Assembly (NCBI GenBank): GCA_946055515.1
Contig: CAMGGA010000008.1
Span: forward strand, 1-32,881
Direction: 5' to 3'
DNA length: 32,881 nt
Source of the DNA: an uncultured Bacteroidales bacterium
GTDB taxonomy: Bacteria; Bacteroidota; Bacteroidia; Bacteroidales; Bacteroidaceae
Positions 25,755-32,881 of this stretch are shown in pieces (positions within the stretch are counted from its first letter, which is position 1; each line of letters opens with the position of its first letter). The notes beneath the pieces were generated by a model that did not search any database, was not told where the DNA came from, and was given only the letters and a program-made list of their open reading frames with translations. The position numbers and the translations under genes are program-made.

Positions 25755-26585
25755 ATGGAAGCGCTCAATTCACGCATACAGCAACTGCAAGACCAAGTGA
25801 AGCAACAGGAGAAGCTGGCATCGCTCGGCATGCTCACAGCCGGCATCGTCCACGAAATACGCAACCCGCTCAACTTCGTCATCAATTTCAGCAAACTCTC
25901 CAAGGGCCTGCTCAAGGACCTCGAGGACGACCTCGCCGCCAACGAGCAGGCCATCGACGCCGAAGACCTCGAGGACATCCGCGACATCATGGCCTCCCTC
26001 GCCGAGAACCTGCAGAAGATACAGGAACACGGCGACCGCGCCGTCAGCATCATCCAGAACATCCTGCTCTACTCCCGCGGCAAGGAAGACGAGTTCATCC
26101 CCACCGACATCTGCAAGCTCGCCAAGGAATACGTCTGGCTCTCCTACCACGCCATGCGTGCCAACTACCCTGGCTTCAACATCAGCGTCGAGGAGCGCTA
26201 CGCCGAGGGCCTCCCCCTTGTGGAAGTCATCCCGCAGGACTTGAGCCGCGCCATCCTCAACGTCATGAACAACGCCTGCTACGCCGTGTGGGAGAAGACC
26301 CAGACCGCCCCCGCCGACTACAAGCCCAGCGTGCGTGTCAGCGTCGAAATCCGTGGCGAACAGTGCGCCATCACCATAGCCGACAACGGCAAGGGCATGA
26401 CCGACGAAGTCAAGCAGAAAATATTCCAGAGCTTCTTCACCACCAAGCCCATCGGCCACGGCACGGGCCTTGGCATGTCCATCACCCGCGACATCATCGA
26501 GCACAAACACCACGGCCACATCGAGTTCGATGCCGTCGAGAACGAAGGAAGCCAGTTCACCCTCTTTATCCCTTTGAAGAAATGA
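25755..26585 (+). CDS. Small soluble histidine kinase with intact H-box
   Basis: The 276-residue protein begins with a short coiled coil (residues 1-22). The H-box SLGMLTAGIVHEIRNPLNF follows, with phosphoaccepting His33. A helical DHp region runs to about 120, and the HATPase_c domain has an N-box (NVMNNACYAV), G1 (DNGKGMTD) and G2 (GTGLGMSI). It has no sensor domain and no TM helix, so it probably takes its signal from a partner, most likely the H-box-deficient membrane sensor upstream (57 bp), which it resembles in the kinase core. The likely phosphorylation target in the window is Asp58 of the REC-SpoIIE protein. Its stop overlaps the TonB receptor start as ATGA. Confidence 0.9.
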   Translation: MEALNSRIQQLQDQVKQQEKLASLGMLTAGIVHEIRNPLNFVINFSKLSKGLLKDLEDDLAANEQAIDAEDLEDIRDIMASLAENLQKIQEHGDRAVSIIQNILLYSRGKEDEFIPTDICKLAKEYVWLSYHAMRANYPGFNISVEERYAEGLPLVEVIPQDLSRAILNVMNNACYAVWEKTQTAPADYKPSVRVSVEIRGEQCAITIADNGKGMTDEVKQKIFQSFFTTKPIGHGTGLGMSITRDIIEHKHHGHIEFDAVENEGSQFTLFIPLKK

Positions 26586-28951
26586 GATTCATCCTCCTCC
26601 TGCTCTGCCTCCTCTGTGGCGGTCGCGTATGGGCCCAGGAAAACCTGGAGATACAGCGTTGCATGGCGGCCGAAGAATACTACCGTACAGGTCAGTTTTC
26701 CAAGGCCGAAGCCCTGCTCGCCACGGGCATCGACACCCTTTCCGACCGTGCCCGGGTCGAAGCCCTGCGCGTCATGACACTGTGCTGCATGGCCCAGGAC
26801 CGTGACGCGGAAGCCACGCGCTATGCCTCCCGTCTGCTCAACGCCTCGCCCTACTTTACCCCCGGCCTTTCCGACCCGCCCCGCTTTGCCGACCTCATCG
26901 AGCAACTCAAGGCGGGCCGCGGGAGCACCATCATCACGGCCTCGCAGCAGGCCGAGTCGGTCGAAGAAGCCCCGATGCCCGTCACCCTCATCACGCAGGA
27001 AATGATCCGTGCCTCGGGAGCCCGCAACATCAAGGAAGTGCTGCTCGCCTTCGTGCCCGGCATGACCGAAGTGGCCTCCAACGAGGAGTACAACATCGCC
27101 ATGCGCGGCATCTATTCAGCAGGGCAGGAGAAAATCCTCTTCATGCTCAACGGCCATCGCCTCAACAGCTATTCGACCAACACCGCCGTGCCCGACTACA
27201 GCATCGGCATCGACAAGGTCAAGCAAATCGAAGTGCTGCGCGGCCCCGCCTCCTCGCTCTACGGCGGCGCCGCCCTCACCGCAGCCGTCAATATCATCAC
27301 GCAGGACGGCCGCGACACGGATGGCCTGAAGCTGGCTGCGGGAGCGGGCAACTACGGGCAGGTCACTGCCAGTGCCCAGCTTGGCCAGCGCTTTCTCGAG
27401 GGCGACCTCTTTGCCTGGGCCTCCTACTACGAGGCCACGGGGCAGGAAGTCGAAATCCCTGCCGACCAGCAGCGGGGCCACTATCCCGTGCCCGGCACCA
27501 TCACCCTGGGCGGTTTCAACAAGAAACCCACCTACGAGTGTGGCCTCCAGATTTCCCTGAAGCGCTTCTCCTTCCTCTACGACACCTCCTACAGCAAGTA
27601 TGTCGCCCCCTATTCGATGAACTCTTTCTTCGCGCCCTATTCCTACGGGAAATACCGCACCTTCAACGGCATGGGCCCGGGCTACGGAAAGCTCAGCAAC
27701 CACTTCGAAGCCTCCTGGCTCATGGGCAAGGACGACTTCACCGTCAAGGCCACCATCAACTACGAAACCGAAGAGCAGGCCCGCTACCAGATTGCCAACG
27801 ACACCATCCCCTACTACTTCGGCATGTCGGCCACTCCCCCGGGCACCGACGAACCCATCACTGTGACGAAGGGCGTGTTCCAGTATCTGAAGTGGCAGGA
27901 GTACACCCTCGGGGCTTCGCTCCATGCCAACTACAACTACCGCCTCAACGCCCTCGGCCGGGGTACCATCAGTTTCCGCGCCGAGGCGAACCGCTTCCGC
28001 ATGAACGACTCCTACTATGTCGAGGGCGACCAGTTCAACCGCGTGCTCGTCACCTACGACAACTCCAAAAACCTCCTGACCGGCTCGGAAACCTCGGCCA
28101 ATGCCTACCTGCAGTTCAAGCACCGCTTCAGCGACCTGTTCCTTCTGAACTGCGGCATGCGCTACGACTACAAGAAGCGGAGCTCGGGCAAGGAAATCAA
28201 CGAGTTCTCGCCGCGTATGGCCTTCGTATTCTTGCAGCCAAAGTGGAGCCTGAAGCTGAGCTACTCGCGTTCCTACGTTGATGCGCCCTATTTCTACCGC
28301 AACAACACGCTCGACAACTTCCTCGCCTGGGAAGACATGCGTTCTGAGTATCTCCACTCCCTCCAGCTGACTTTCATGGGCAACCGCCTGTGGCCTCACT
28401 GGAACTTCGAGGCCAACGTCTACTACAATGTGGCCGAGAACCTCATCACCCAAAGCATTTTCGCTTTCACCAATTCCGACCAGATGCAGAACCTCGGCAC
28501 TGAAGTCCAGGCGTCCTATCAGGACAAGCGCTTCAGCTCCTGGCTCACACTCTCGTGGCAGCACTTGGTGAAGACGCGCGACTTCAGCCCTTTGGCAGCC
28601 AACGCCCCGTCCTACAATCTGCCCGAACTCACGGCCCATTGGGTGGCCTCCTACCGCTTGTTCCGGAACTTCAGTCTGAACACGCACCTCCAGTTCCTTT
28701 CGGCGCAAAAGTCGCTGTATGCCAGTTTCTACTACGACGAGCAGGGCGTGCTTGGCATAGCGAAGAACGAGCTCGACGTGCCCGCCCGCATAGTGTGGGA
28801 TGCCGGGGCACAGTTCGACTACAAGCGCTTTGGGCTGGAACTGCAAGTACACAACCTACTGAACAAAAAATACGAACAAGGCGGCACCAGCTATGCCCCA
28901 ATCCGACAAGAGGGCCTCTGGTTCACCGCAAAAGTGAAATACAAGCTCTAA
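26582..28951 (+). CDS. TonB-dependent receptor with N-terminal TPR-like domain
   Basis: The start is the ATG at 26582, overlapping the kinase stop. The open frame continues upstream to 25217, but that part is out-of-frame shadow. The 789-residue protein has a signal peptide (1-18, VWA/QEN). A helical TPR-like segment (about 19-115) stands in place of the carboxypeptidase-like domain common in SusC receptors. A plug (about 123-235) contains SGARNIKEVLLAFVPG and LRGPASSLYGG, and the 22-stranded barrel ends AKVKYKL. No SusD gene follows, so this is not a glycan-uptake SusCD pair. Receptors of this shape import siderophores, cobalamin or other scarce compounds. Only 4 bp separate it from the NRPS-like gene, so uptake of a related small molecule is plausible. 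Confidence 0.9.
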   Translation: MRFILLLLCLLCGGRVWAQENLEIQRCMAAEEYYRTGQFSKAEALLATGIDTLSDRARVEALRVMTLCCMAQDRDAEATRYASRLLNASPYFTPGLSDPPRFADLIEQLKAGRGSTIITASQQAESVEEAPMPVTLITQEMIRASGARNIKEVLLAFVPGMTEVASNEEYNIAMRGIYSAGQEKILFMLNGHRLNSYSTNTAVPDYSIGIDKVKQIEVLRGPASSLYGGAALTAAVNIITQDGRDTDGLKLAAGAGNYGQVTASAQLGQRFLEGDLFAWASYYEATGQEVEIPADQQRGHYPVPGTITLGGFNKKPTYECGLQISLKRFSFLYDTSYSKYVAPYSMNSFFAPYSYGKYRTFNGMGPGYGKLSNHFEASWLMGKDDFTVKATINYETEEQARYQIANDTIPYYFGMSATPPGTDEPITVTKGVFQYLKWQEYTLGASLHANYNYRLNALGRGTISFRAEANRFRMNDSYYVEGDQFNRVLVTYDNSKNLLTGSETSANAYLQFKHRFSDLFLLNCGMRYDYKKRSSGKEINEFSPRMAFVFLQPKWSLKLSYSRSYVDAPYFYRNNTLDNFLAWEDMRSEYLHSLQLTFMGNRLWPHWNFEANVYYNVAENLITQSIFAFTNSDQMQNLGTEVQASYQDKRFSSWLTLSWQHLVKTRDFSPLAANAPSYNLPELTAHWVASYRLFRNFSLNTHLQFLSAQKSLYASFYYDEQGVLGIAKNELDVPARIVWDAGAQFDYKRFGLELQVHNLLNKKYEQGGTSYAPIRQEGLWFTAKVKYKL

Positions 28952-28955
28952 ACCA

Positions 28956-31472
28956 ATGCTTGACTTACTGACAGCTAACGACTATTTTACAGACAATACG
29001 GTGCGGCAGGCCAGCAAGACCGCCGTCATCGTTTCCGACAAATACTATACGTTCGACCAGCTCGACTGGCGCGCCAGCCAGTTCATCGCGCTCATTCAAG
29101 AGCAGGAATGCAGGCTGGGACTGAAAGTGGCGCGTGTGGGCCTCCATCTCCCCAAGAGTTTCGATGCCGTGGCCGCCATCTGGGCCTGCCTGAAAAGAGG
29201 GTGGTGCTTCGTTCCCCTCGTGCCCGAACTTCCCGCCGACCGCTTGCGCTTCATGGCCACGGACAGCGGTGTGGACCTCGTGCTCACGAATGCGCCCGAA
29301 GCGGCCACCTGGAGCCAGCTTCCCGTGTGCCACACCGATGAAGACACGGCCTTCGGTACCCAAGCAGCCAATCAGGCCGATGTGGAGAAGTCCGACAGCC
29401 AGACAGCCTACGTAATCTACACCTCGGGCAGCACGGGCCAGCCCAAGGGCGTGCCCATCAGTTTCGGCAATCTCGCCCATCTCATCCAGACTGCCGCTCG
29501 CCCCGACGTCTTCGACATCCGCGAAGACAGCATCTTCCTCAACTTCGCCAGCCTCAGTTTCGATGCCTCCATCATCGAACTCATCCCCGTGCTCGCCGTC
29601 GGGGGTACCGTTGTGGTCGCCACCGAAAGCGACCGCCACGACCTGCGCCGCCTGCAGGACCTCATCCGCCACTACGGCGTGACCCACGCGGCCTTCACCC
29701 CTTCGCTCACGGCCCTCTTCGCCAATCTCCGTTTCCCTTCGCTCCGCAAACTCATCATCGCAGGCGAGAAAATGCTCCCCGCCATCCAGCGCATGGCGAG
29801 CACCCAGCCCTTCGACCTCATCAATGGCTACGGCCCCACGGAGAATACCGTCATGGCCACCTTCGCCGTGGTCCGCGAGGGGCAGAGCCTGCAGTGCATC
29901 GGTCGCCCCACGCCGGGAACGGTAGCCCATGTGCTCGACGTGGACAGCCTGGAGCCCGTGGCCCTGGACGAGGTGGGCGAACTCTGCATCGGAGGCCGCC
30001 AGCTCACGGTGGGCTACATCAACCGCCCCGAACTCAATGCCGCCTGCTTCTTCGACAATCCCTTCGACGACCGCCCTGTGGCGCCGCGGCTCTACCACAC
30101 GGGCGACATGGTGCGCCTGCTTCCCGACGGCAACCTGGAGTACGTGGGCCGCATCGACGACCGTGTGAAGTACAACGGTTACCGCATCGAACTCCAGGAA
30201 ATCGAGCGCGTCGTCGAGCAGTCGCCAGCCGTGGTGCAGGCCTGCGTGAGCCTCGAGCAGCAAGGCAGCGGACAGCAGCTCACGGCCTACGTGAAGCTCG
30301 ACAGCGGCGACGACCGTGTGCTCGCCGAAGTGAAGCGCCGCGCTGCCGCCTTCCTGCCCGAATTCATGCGTCCCTCGCGGTGGGTGGCCGTCGAAGACTT
30401 TCCCCAGAACATCCATGGTAAAATCGACAAGCAACAACTGTCCCGCCTGGCCACTCTCCCGGCCACGGCGGAGGGCCGCTATGCCTGCGCGGCGGAGGAA
30501 CTCGTGGCCGAAGTGATAGCCCATCTCGTGGGCCGCGAAAGCATTGATCCCGAGGCCGACCTCTTCGACGAAGTAGGCCTCACCTCGCTCCAGGCGATGC
30601 AAGTGCCCTTCCACCTCGAAGTGTCGGGCCTGCACTACGTCATCGACGACCTCTATAAGCACCGCACCGTGCGCCGCATGGTCGAAAACCACATGGTGAA
30701 GCGGGGGTGGTGGTACAACGAGCCAGCAGCGGGCAAGCCCGTCCTCGTCGTGGTGAGCGGCTACACGAGCTTCACGCTGGTGTTCGGCGCCATGGCCCGT
30801 GCCCTTGCCGACAGTTATGCCATCTACGTCATAGAGTCGTACCACGACTACCCCGATGCGCTCACCGTCTCGTGCGACGTGCTCACGGATTCCTATATGG
30901 AACTCCTGCGCCCCATTGCCGAGACTCACGGCGTGGCGGTGATTACGGGCTTTTGCGTGGGCGGTGACATCGCGCTGGCTACGGCCATCAAACTCTCTGC
31001 ACAAACGGGCGTGGCCCCCCACGTCGTTTCGCTCGACGGCGAGATAGACCGCAACGTCGATCCCGAGAAGGACATCCCCGTCTACTTCGACATGCTTTCG
31101 CCCGAAATGAACCGCCGCCGCATCGCACGCGACCGTGCCATCGTGGGCACGATGGACCTCCACGGCTATTCTGGCCCCATTACCGCCATTCTTTGCGCCC
31201 GCCGCTTGACTGACTACCAGCCTTTCGCCACACAAACGGAAATCACCGATGAACAGGTGCGCTGGATGAATGAATATTTCGACCGCGCTCCCCGCTGGTG
31301 GAAGGAGGCATACCCCGACTGCACGCTGCGCTTCGTCGATGCCAACCACGACACGATGTTCTCGCGCCCCGAGTCGAGGGGGCCCATGTTCCAGTATTTC
31401 CTCTCCCTCGTGGGCAAGGAAAAGCCCGAATTGGATGTATTCCACTTCGTCGACGGGCGGATTGAATGTTGA
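28956..31472 (+). CDS. Single-module NRPS-like enzyme: adenylation, carrier, thioesterase (A-T-TE)
   Basis: The 838-residue protein has an adenylation domain (about 10-495) with YTSGSTGQPKG at 155, FDAS (Asp203), NGYGPTE at 290, LYHTGD, a GRIDDRVKYNGYRIE core near 398, and the catalytic Lys489 in HGKID. The carrier domain (about 505-585) has VGLTSLQAM, with Ser544 for the phosphopantetheine arm. The thioesterase (about 590-838) has GFCVGG, so the nucleophile is Cys667 where Ser is usual, and His798 in DANHD. There is no condensation domain, so it would activate one acid and release it by hydrolysis, self-condensation or transfer. The Asp203 equivalent of GrsA Asp235 is kept, which favours an alpha-amino acid. 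No phosphopantetheinyl transferase gene is seen here. Confidence 0.93.
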   Translation: MLDLLTANDYFTDNTVRQASKTAVIVSDKYYTFDQLDWRASQFIALIQEQECRLGLKVARVGLHLPKSFDAVAAIWACLKRGWCFVPLVPELPADRLRFMATDSGVDLVLTNAPEAATWSQLPVCHTDEDTAFGTQAANQADVEKSDSQTAYVIYTSGSTGQPKGVPISFGNLAHLIQTAARPDVFDIREDSIFLNFASLSFDASIIELIPVLAVGGTVVVATESDRHDLRRLQDLIRHYGVTHAAFTPSLTALFANLRFPSLRKLIIAGEKMLPAIQRMASTQPFDLINGYGPTENTVMATFAVVREGQSLQCIGRPTPGTVAHVLDVDSLEPVALDEVGELCIGGRQLTVGYINRPELNAACFFDNPFDDRPVAPRLYHTGDMVRLLPDGNLEYVGRIDDRVKYNGYRIELQEIERVVEQSPAVVQACVSLEQQGSGQQLTAYVKLDSGDDRVLAEVKRRAAAFLPEFMRPSRWVAVEDFPQNIHGKIDKQQLSRLATLPATAEGRYACAAEELVAEVIAHLVGRESIDPEADLFDEVGLTSLQAMQVPFHLEVSGLHYVIDDLYKHRTVRRMVENHMVKRGWWYNEPAAGKPVLVVVSGYTSFTLVFGAMARALADSYAIYVIESYHDYPDALTVSCDVLTDSYMELLRPIAETHGVAVITGFCVGGDIALATAIKLSAQTGVAPHVVSLDGEIDRNVDPEKDIPVYFDMLSPEMNRRRIARDRAIVGTMDLHGYSGPITAILCARRLTDYQPFATQTEITDEQVRWMNEYFDRAPRWWKEAYPDCTLRFVDANHDTMFSRPESRGPMFQYFLSLVGKEKPELDVFHFVDGRIEC

Positions 31473-31496
31473 CAAATCTTCCCAACATCTACATTC

Positions 31497-31928
31497 ATGG
31501 TAAACTATACCCTTCACCACATTGGTTATGTCGTGGCCGACATGGAGGCTTCGACCCGCGTGTTTCAGCAGCTCGGCTACGCGGCGGGCCCCGTGCTCCG
31601 CGAAGAAGCGCTCAGCGTGGACCTGCGCTACTTTGAGAAGGACGGTGAAACGCCCGTGGAACTGGTGCTGCAATACAATCCCGACTCGCCCGAACAGTTG
31701 CTGCTCGCCAAGAACGGCCCGATGCCCTACCACCTCTGCTACCGCGTGGACCACATGGAGGAGGCCGTGGCCGACCTCGAGGCTAAGGGCTTTGTCCGCC
31801 TCTTCGACCCGCTCCCCGTGGGCGTGCTGCAGGGCCAGCTGATTTGCTATCTGAGCCATCCCGCTATGGGATTGGTCGAACTGCTCGCCGTGGCATCCTC
31901 TCCCCAGATACCTTCATTCAAGGCATAG
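31497..31928 (+). CDS. VOC (glyoxalase/methylmalonyl-CoA-epimerase-like) protein
   Basis: The 143-residue protein has the paired beta-alpha-beta-beta-beta layout of the vicinal oxygen chelate superfamily. Likely metal ligands are His8 (LHHIGYVV), Glu55 (PVELVLQY), His79 (PYHLCYRV) and Glu128 (GLVELLAV). The PYHLCY and GLVELL blocks resemble the methylmalonyl-CoA epimerase-like branch often found near acyl-carrier or NRPS genes. Members isomerise, epimerise or cleave small molecules at a divalent metal. As the last gene of the series, 24 bp after the A-T-TE enzyme, it may modify the product or substrate of that enzyme. Confidence 0.85.
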   Translation: MVNYTLHHIGYVVADMEASTRVFQQLGYAAGPVLREEALSVDLRYFEKDGETPVELVLQYNPDSPEQLLLAKNGPMPYHLCYRVDHMEEAVADLEAKGFVRLFDPLPVGVLQGQLICYLSHPAMGLVELLAVASSPQIPSFKA

Positions 31929-32228
31929 TTTGGAAATACTGCGGGGGTAGACATGGAGGTTGGGCTCTGTCTCCTCCAAGAGAGGCTGTTGCTCTTTCCA
32001 CTTCGGCCTTTCTGCGTTTAGTCCCTGCCTTTGCAATTTCAGTCCCTCTTTTTGATTTTTCAATCCCCCTCTTTGTGCGTTCAGTCCCTGGGCTTGTCAT
32101 CTCTGGCCCGGGGATTGTGGCGTTGGAAGGCAGGGTGGGGCAGGGCGGCGCGTTCGGGGCGAAAAATCGTAAAAGTATCGATGAAAACGGGGATTTTTGC
32201 GTTTTACCATGGTTGTTTGACATCCTCC
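31929..32228. other. Intergenic region after the gene series; no clear terminator
   Basis: No protein-coding gene is convincing here. The open frames at 31844-32239 (+) and 31918-32223 (-) are low-complexity products of a 21-bp repeat. I do not see a hairpin followed by a T run that would end the long transcript. The palindromic element beginning at 32229 could fill that role. Confidence 0.5.
32015..32098. repeat. Four tandem copies of a 21-bp unit
   Basis: Units start at 32015, 32036, 32057 and 32078. Each contains TTCAGTCCCT or a one- or two-base variant, so TCCCT/TCCCC recurs at exactly 21-bp spacing (32022, 32043, 32064, 32085). In either strand this encodes a 7-residue repeat, but no known protein is recognised, so it is treated as a non-coding minisatellite. 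Confidence 0.75.
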
Positions 32229-32504
32229 TATATACGTAATTTAAGGGCGAAAATAACCTTCACAGCTTCACAAAATGCGCGTAATGTGCTGGAACTCATC
32301 GGAAAACAGTGTGAAGACTCCGATTTCGACCCTTCACACCCGCGCGGTCCTCGCCGCCCCCACAACTCCCGCGCGCTCCGCGCTGAAGGAAAACCGGTGA
32401 AGGTTTAATAGTTTACCCTTCACACTGTTTTGCTCTGATACTCAATGGAAAATAGACCGTGTGTGAAGCTGTGAAGGCTTTTTTCAGGGGAAAAAATACG
32501 TATA
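32229..32504. repeat. MITE-like element with long inverted terminal repeats, right copy
   Basis: This is the second copy of the element at 296-737. It has the same outer TATATACGTA end, CTTCACAGCTTCACA (32258-32272) and its complement TGTGAAGCTGTGAAG (32462-32476), and the inner AAAACAGTGTGAAG. ACCGGTGAAGGTTTA (32394-32408) is identical to bases in the left copy (622-636) and lies on the same side, so the two copies are direct repeats. This copy is ~165 bp shorter because its core is reduced. The copies enclose all 24 genes of the window's main gene series. Confidence 0.85.
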
Positions 32505-32583
32505 GGAAGGCAGGTTTTTGTGTAAGTTGCACGATGAAACCGCGCTTTTTTGCATCTGCGCCGCCTTCCCGGCTTGTCACGTT

Positions 32584-32629
32584 GCAAAAAAGAAAAGTCC
32601 ATAACCCGCGGGCGTTTCCGGGGTTATGG
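32584..32629 (-). terminator. Intrinsic terminator of the cytochrome c peroxidase gene
   Basis: CCATAACCC (32599-32607) and GGGTTATGG (32621-32629) form a perfect 9-bp stem with a 13-nt loop. Read on the - strand, the hairpin is followed by ACTTTTCTTTTTT, a U-rich tail. It lies 47 bp after the stop codon at 32676, so it fits termination of the - strand gene. Confidence 0.75.
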
Positions 32630-32675
32630 GCAAATAGTTTGGGCTTGTAGCCCGTTTAAACCGTATGCAGATCGT

Positions 32676-32881
32676 TTACTGCTTGTTCGTGTTCGTGAGC
32701 GTCTGGCCCTTGTATTGGCCCGTGAGCGCGTCGAGGAAGCTCTTCACTTTCTTCACTTCGTCTTGGCCCATTTCGCGGCCCACCTGGTAGCGAGCCATCA
32801 TGGCCACAGCCTCTTCGAGCGTGGCCACGCTGCCGTCGTGGTAGTAGGGCCAGGTGAGGGCCACGTTGCGCAGGGTAGGCG
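32676..32881 (-). CDS. Di-haem cytochrome c peroxidase (MauG/CCP family), C-terminal fragment
   Basis: Only the C-terminal ~68 residues are in the window, and the gene continues past the right edge. The frame reads TLRNVALTWPYYHDGSVATLEEAV, matching the conserved PTLRNV-x-YxHDGS-x-TLEEAV region of bacterial di-haem peroxidases. It then runs through YQVGREMGQDEVKKVKSFLDALTG to the stop (TAA at 32676). The GTG at 32864 is an internal Val codon, not a start. This periplasmic enzyme reduces hydrogen peroxide with electrons from a c-type cytochrome. It lies outside the right-hand repeat element and converges on the + strand gene series, so it is probably an unrelated flanking gene. Confidence 0.88.
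   Translation of the reverse strand, partial: PTLRNVALTWPYYHDGSVATLEEAVAMMARYQVGREMGQDEVKKVKSFLDALTGQYKGQTLTNTNKQ

Noticed and set aside
25217-26581. In-frame upstream extension of the TonB receptor frame
   Set aside because: It overlaps the end of the sensor homologue and all of the small histidine kinase in another frame, and its translation is Arg, Pro and His-rich nonsense. A signal peptide begins exactly at 26582.
26582-28951. SusC-type polysaccharide utilisation locus
   Set aside because: No SusD partner, no carboxypeptidase-like N-terminal domain and no secreted glycoside hydrolase are nearby. The only glycosidase is cytoplasmic GlgX.
28965-31859. A 964-codon open frame on the - strand
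   Set aside because: It runs antisense to the A-T-TE and VOC genes, whose motifs are unambiguous. Its translation has no recognisable domain and is a by-product of GC-rich codon use.
32015-32098. CRISPR array
   Set aside because: Units are contiguous 21-bp copies without unique spacers, and no cas genes are present.
31844-32239. Open frames on both strands across the 21-bp repeat
   Set aside because: The heptapeptide repeats are a direct result of the 21-bp DNA repeat. The + frame also starts inside the VOC gene, and no family is recognised.

Overview
The window is about 32.9 kb of GC-rich DNA from a member of Bacteroidota, most likely Bacteroidales and possibly Prevotellaceae. The evidence is a Bacteroides-type promoter (TTTG, 20-bp spacer, TAnnTTTG), no regular Shine-Dalgarno sequences, lipoproteins with an acidic surface-export signal right after the lipidated Cys (CSDDD type), a periplasmic propeller/Y_Y_Y sensor kinase, a TonB-dependent receptor and FISUMP-type domains. 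The species cannot be fixed from this sequence.

Layout. Positions 1-1088 are non-coding: two diverged tandem copies of an ~80-bp repeat, a ~440-bp element with long inverted terminal repeats, a C8 tract and one good promoter (869-900). From 1089 to 31928 there are 24 genes, all on the + strand, with gaps of at most ~110 bp and two ATGA start/stop overlaps. I see no second convincing promoter, so this may be one ~31-kb transcription unit. After it come a 21-bp tandem repeat and a second, same-orientation copy of the inverted-repeat element (32229-32504). The window ends with the C-terminal part of a di-haem cytochrome c peroxidase on the - strand, with its own terminator. The two copies of the element therefore bracket the whole gene set.

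Gene blocks. (A) 1089-7256: a winged-helix protein, a cupin, three paralogous NxG-repeat (probable beta-helix) proteins of which only the middle one is a lipoprotein, and a FISUMP-like lipoprotein. (B) 7314-12678: a DJ-1/PfpI protein, a 4-OT-like tautomerase, a ThDP-dependent keto-acid enzyme, an outer-membrane-barrel candidate and an MFS transporter, which look like a small metabolic and transport arm. (C) 12749-21036: a two-domain FISUMP lipoprotein, then REC-SpoIIE phosphatase, AGE-family epimerase, STAS, GlgX debranching enzyme, STAS, RsbW-like kinase and DJ-1/PfpI. Block C closely resembles the cyanobacterial icfG cluster (Synechocystis slr1854-slr1861, recalled, not searched). (D) 21075-26585: a membrane-anchored coiled-coil propeller protein, a large periplasmic-sensor kinase homologue whose H-box His is Asp, and a small soluble histidine kinase with an intact H-box. 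(E) 26582-31928: a TonB-dependent receptor, a stand-alone A-T-TE NRPS-like enzyme with a Cys nucleophile in the thioesterase, and a VOC protein.

Working model (inference): an envelope signal is read by the block D sensors and passed to the REC-SpoIIE phosphatase. The phosphatase dephosphorylates the two STAS proteins and changes their binding to the RsbW-like kinase. No sigma factor is present, so the output is probably a non-sigma target, possibly the AGE/GlgX glucan enzymes encoded between the switch genes. The NRPS-like enzyme and ThDP enzyme may make a small molecule, with the TonB receptor, outer-membrane protein and MFS pump as its transport routes.
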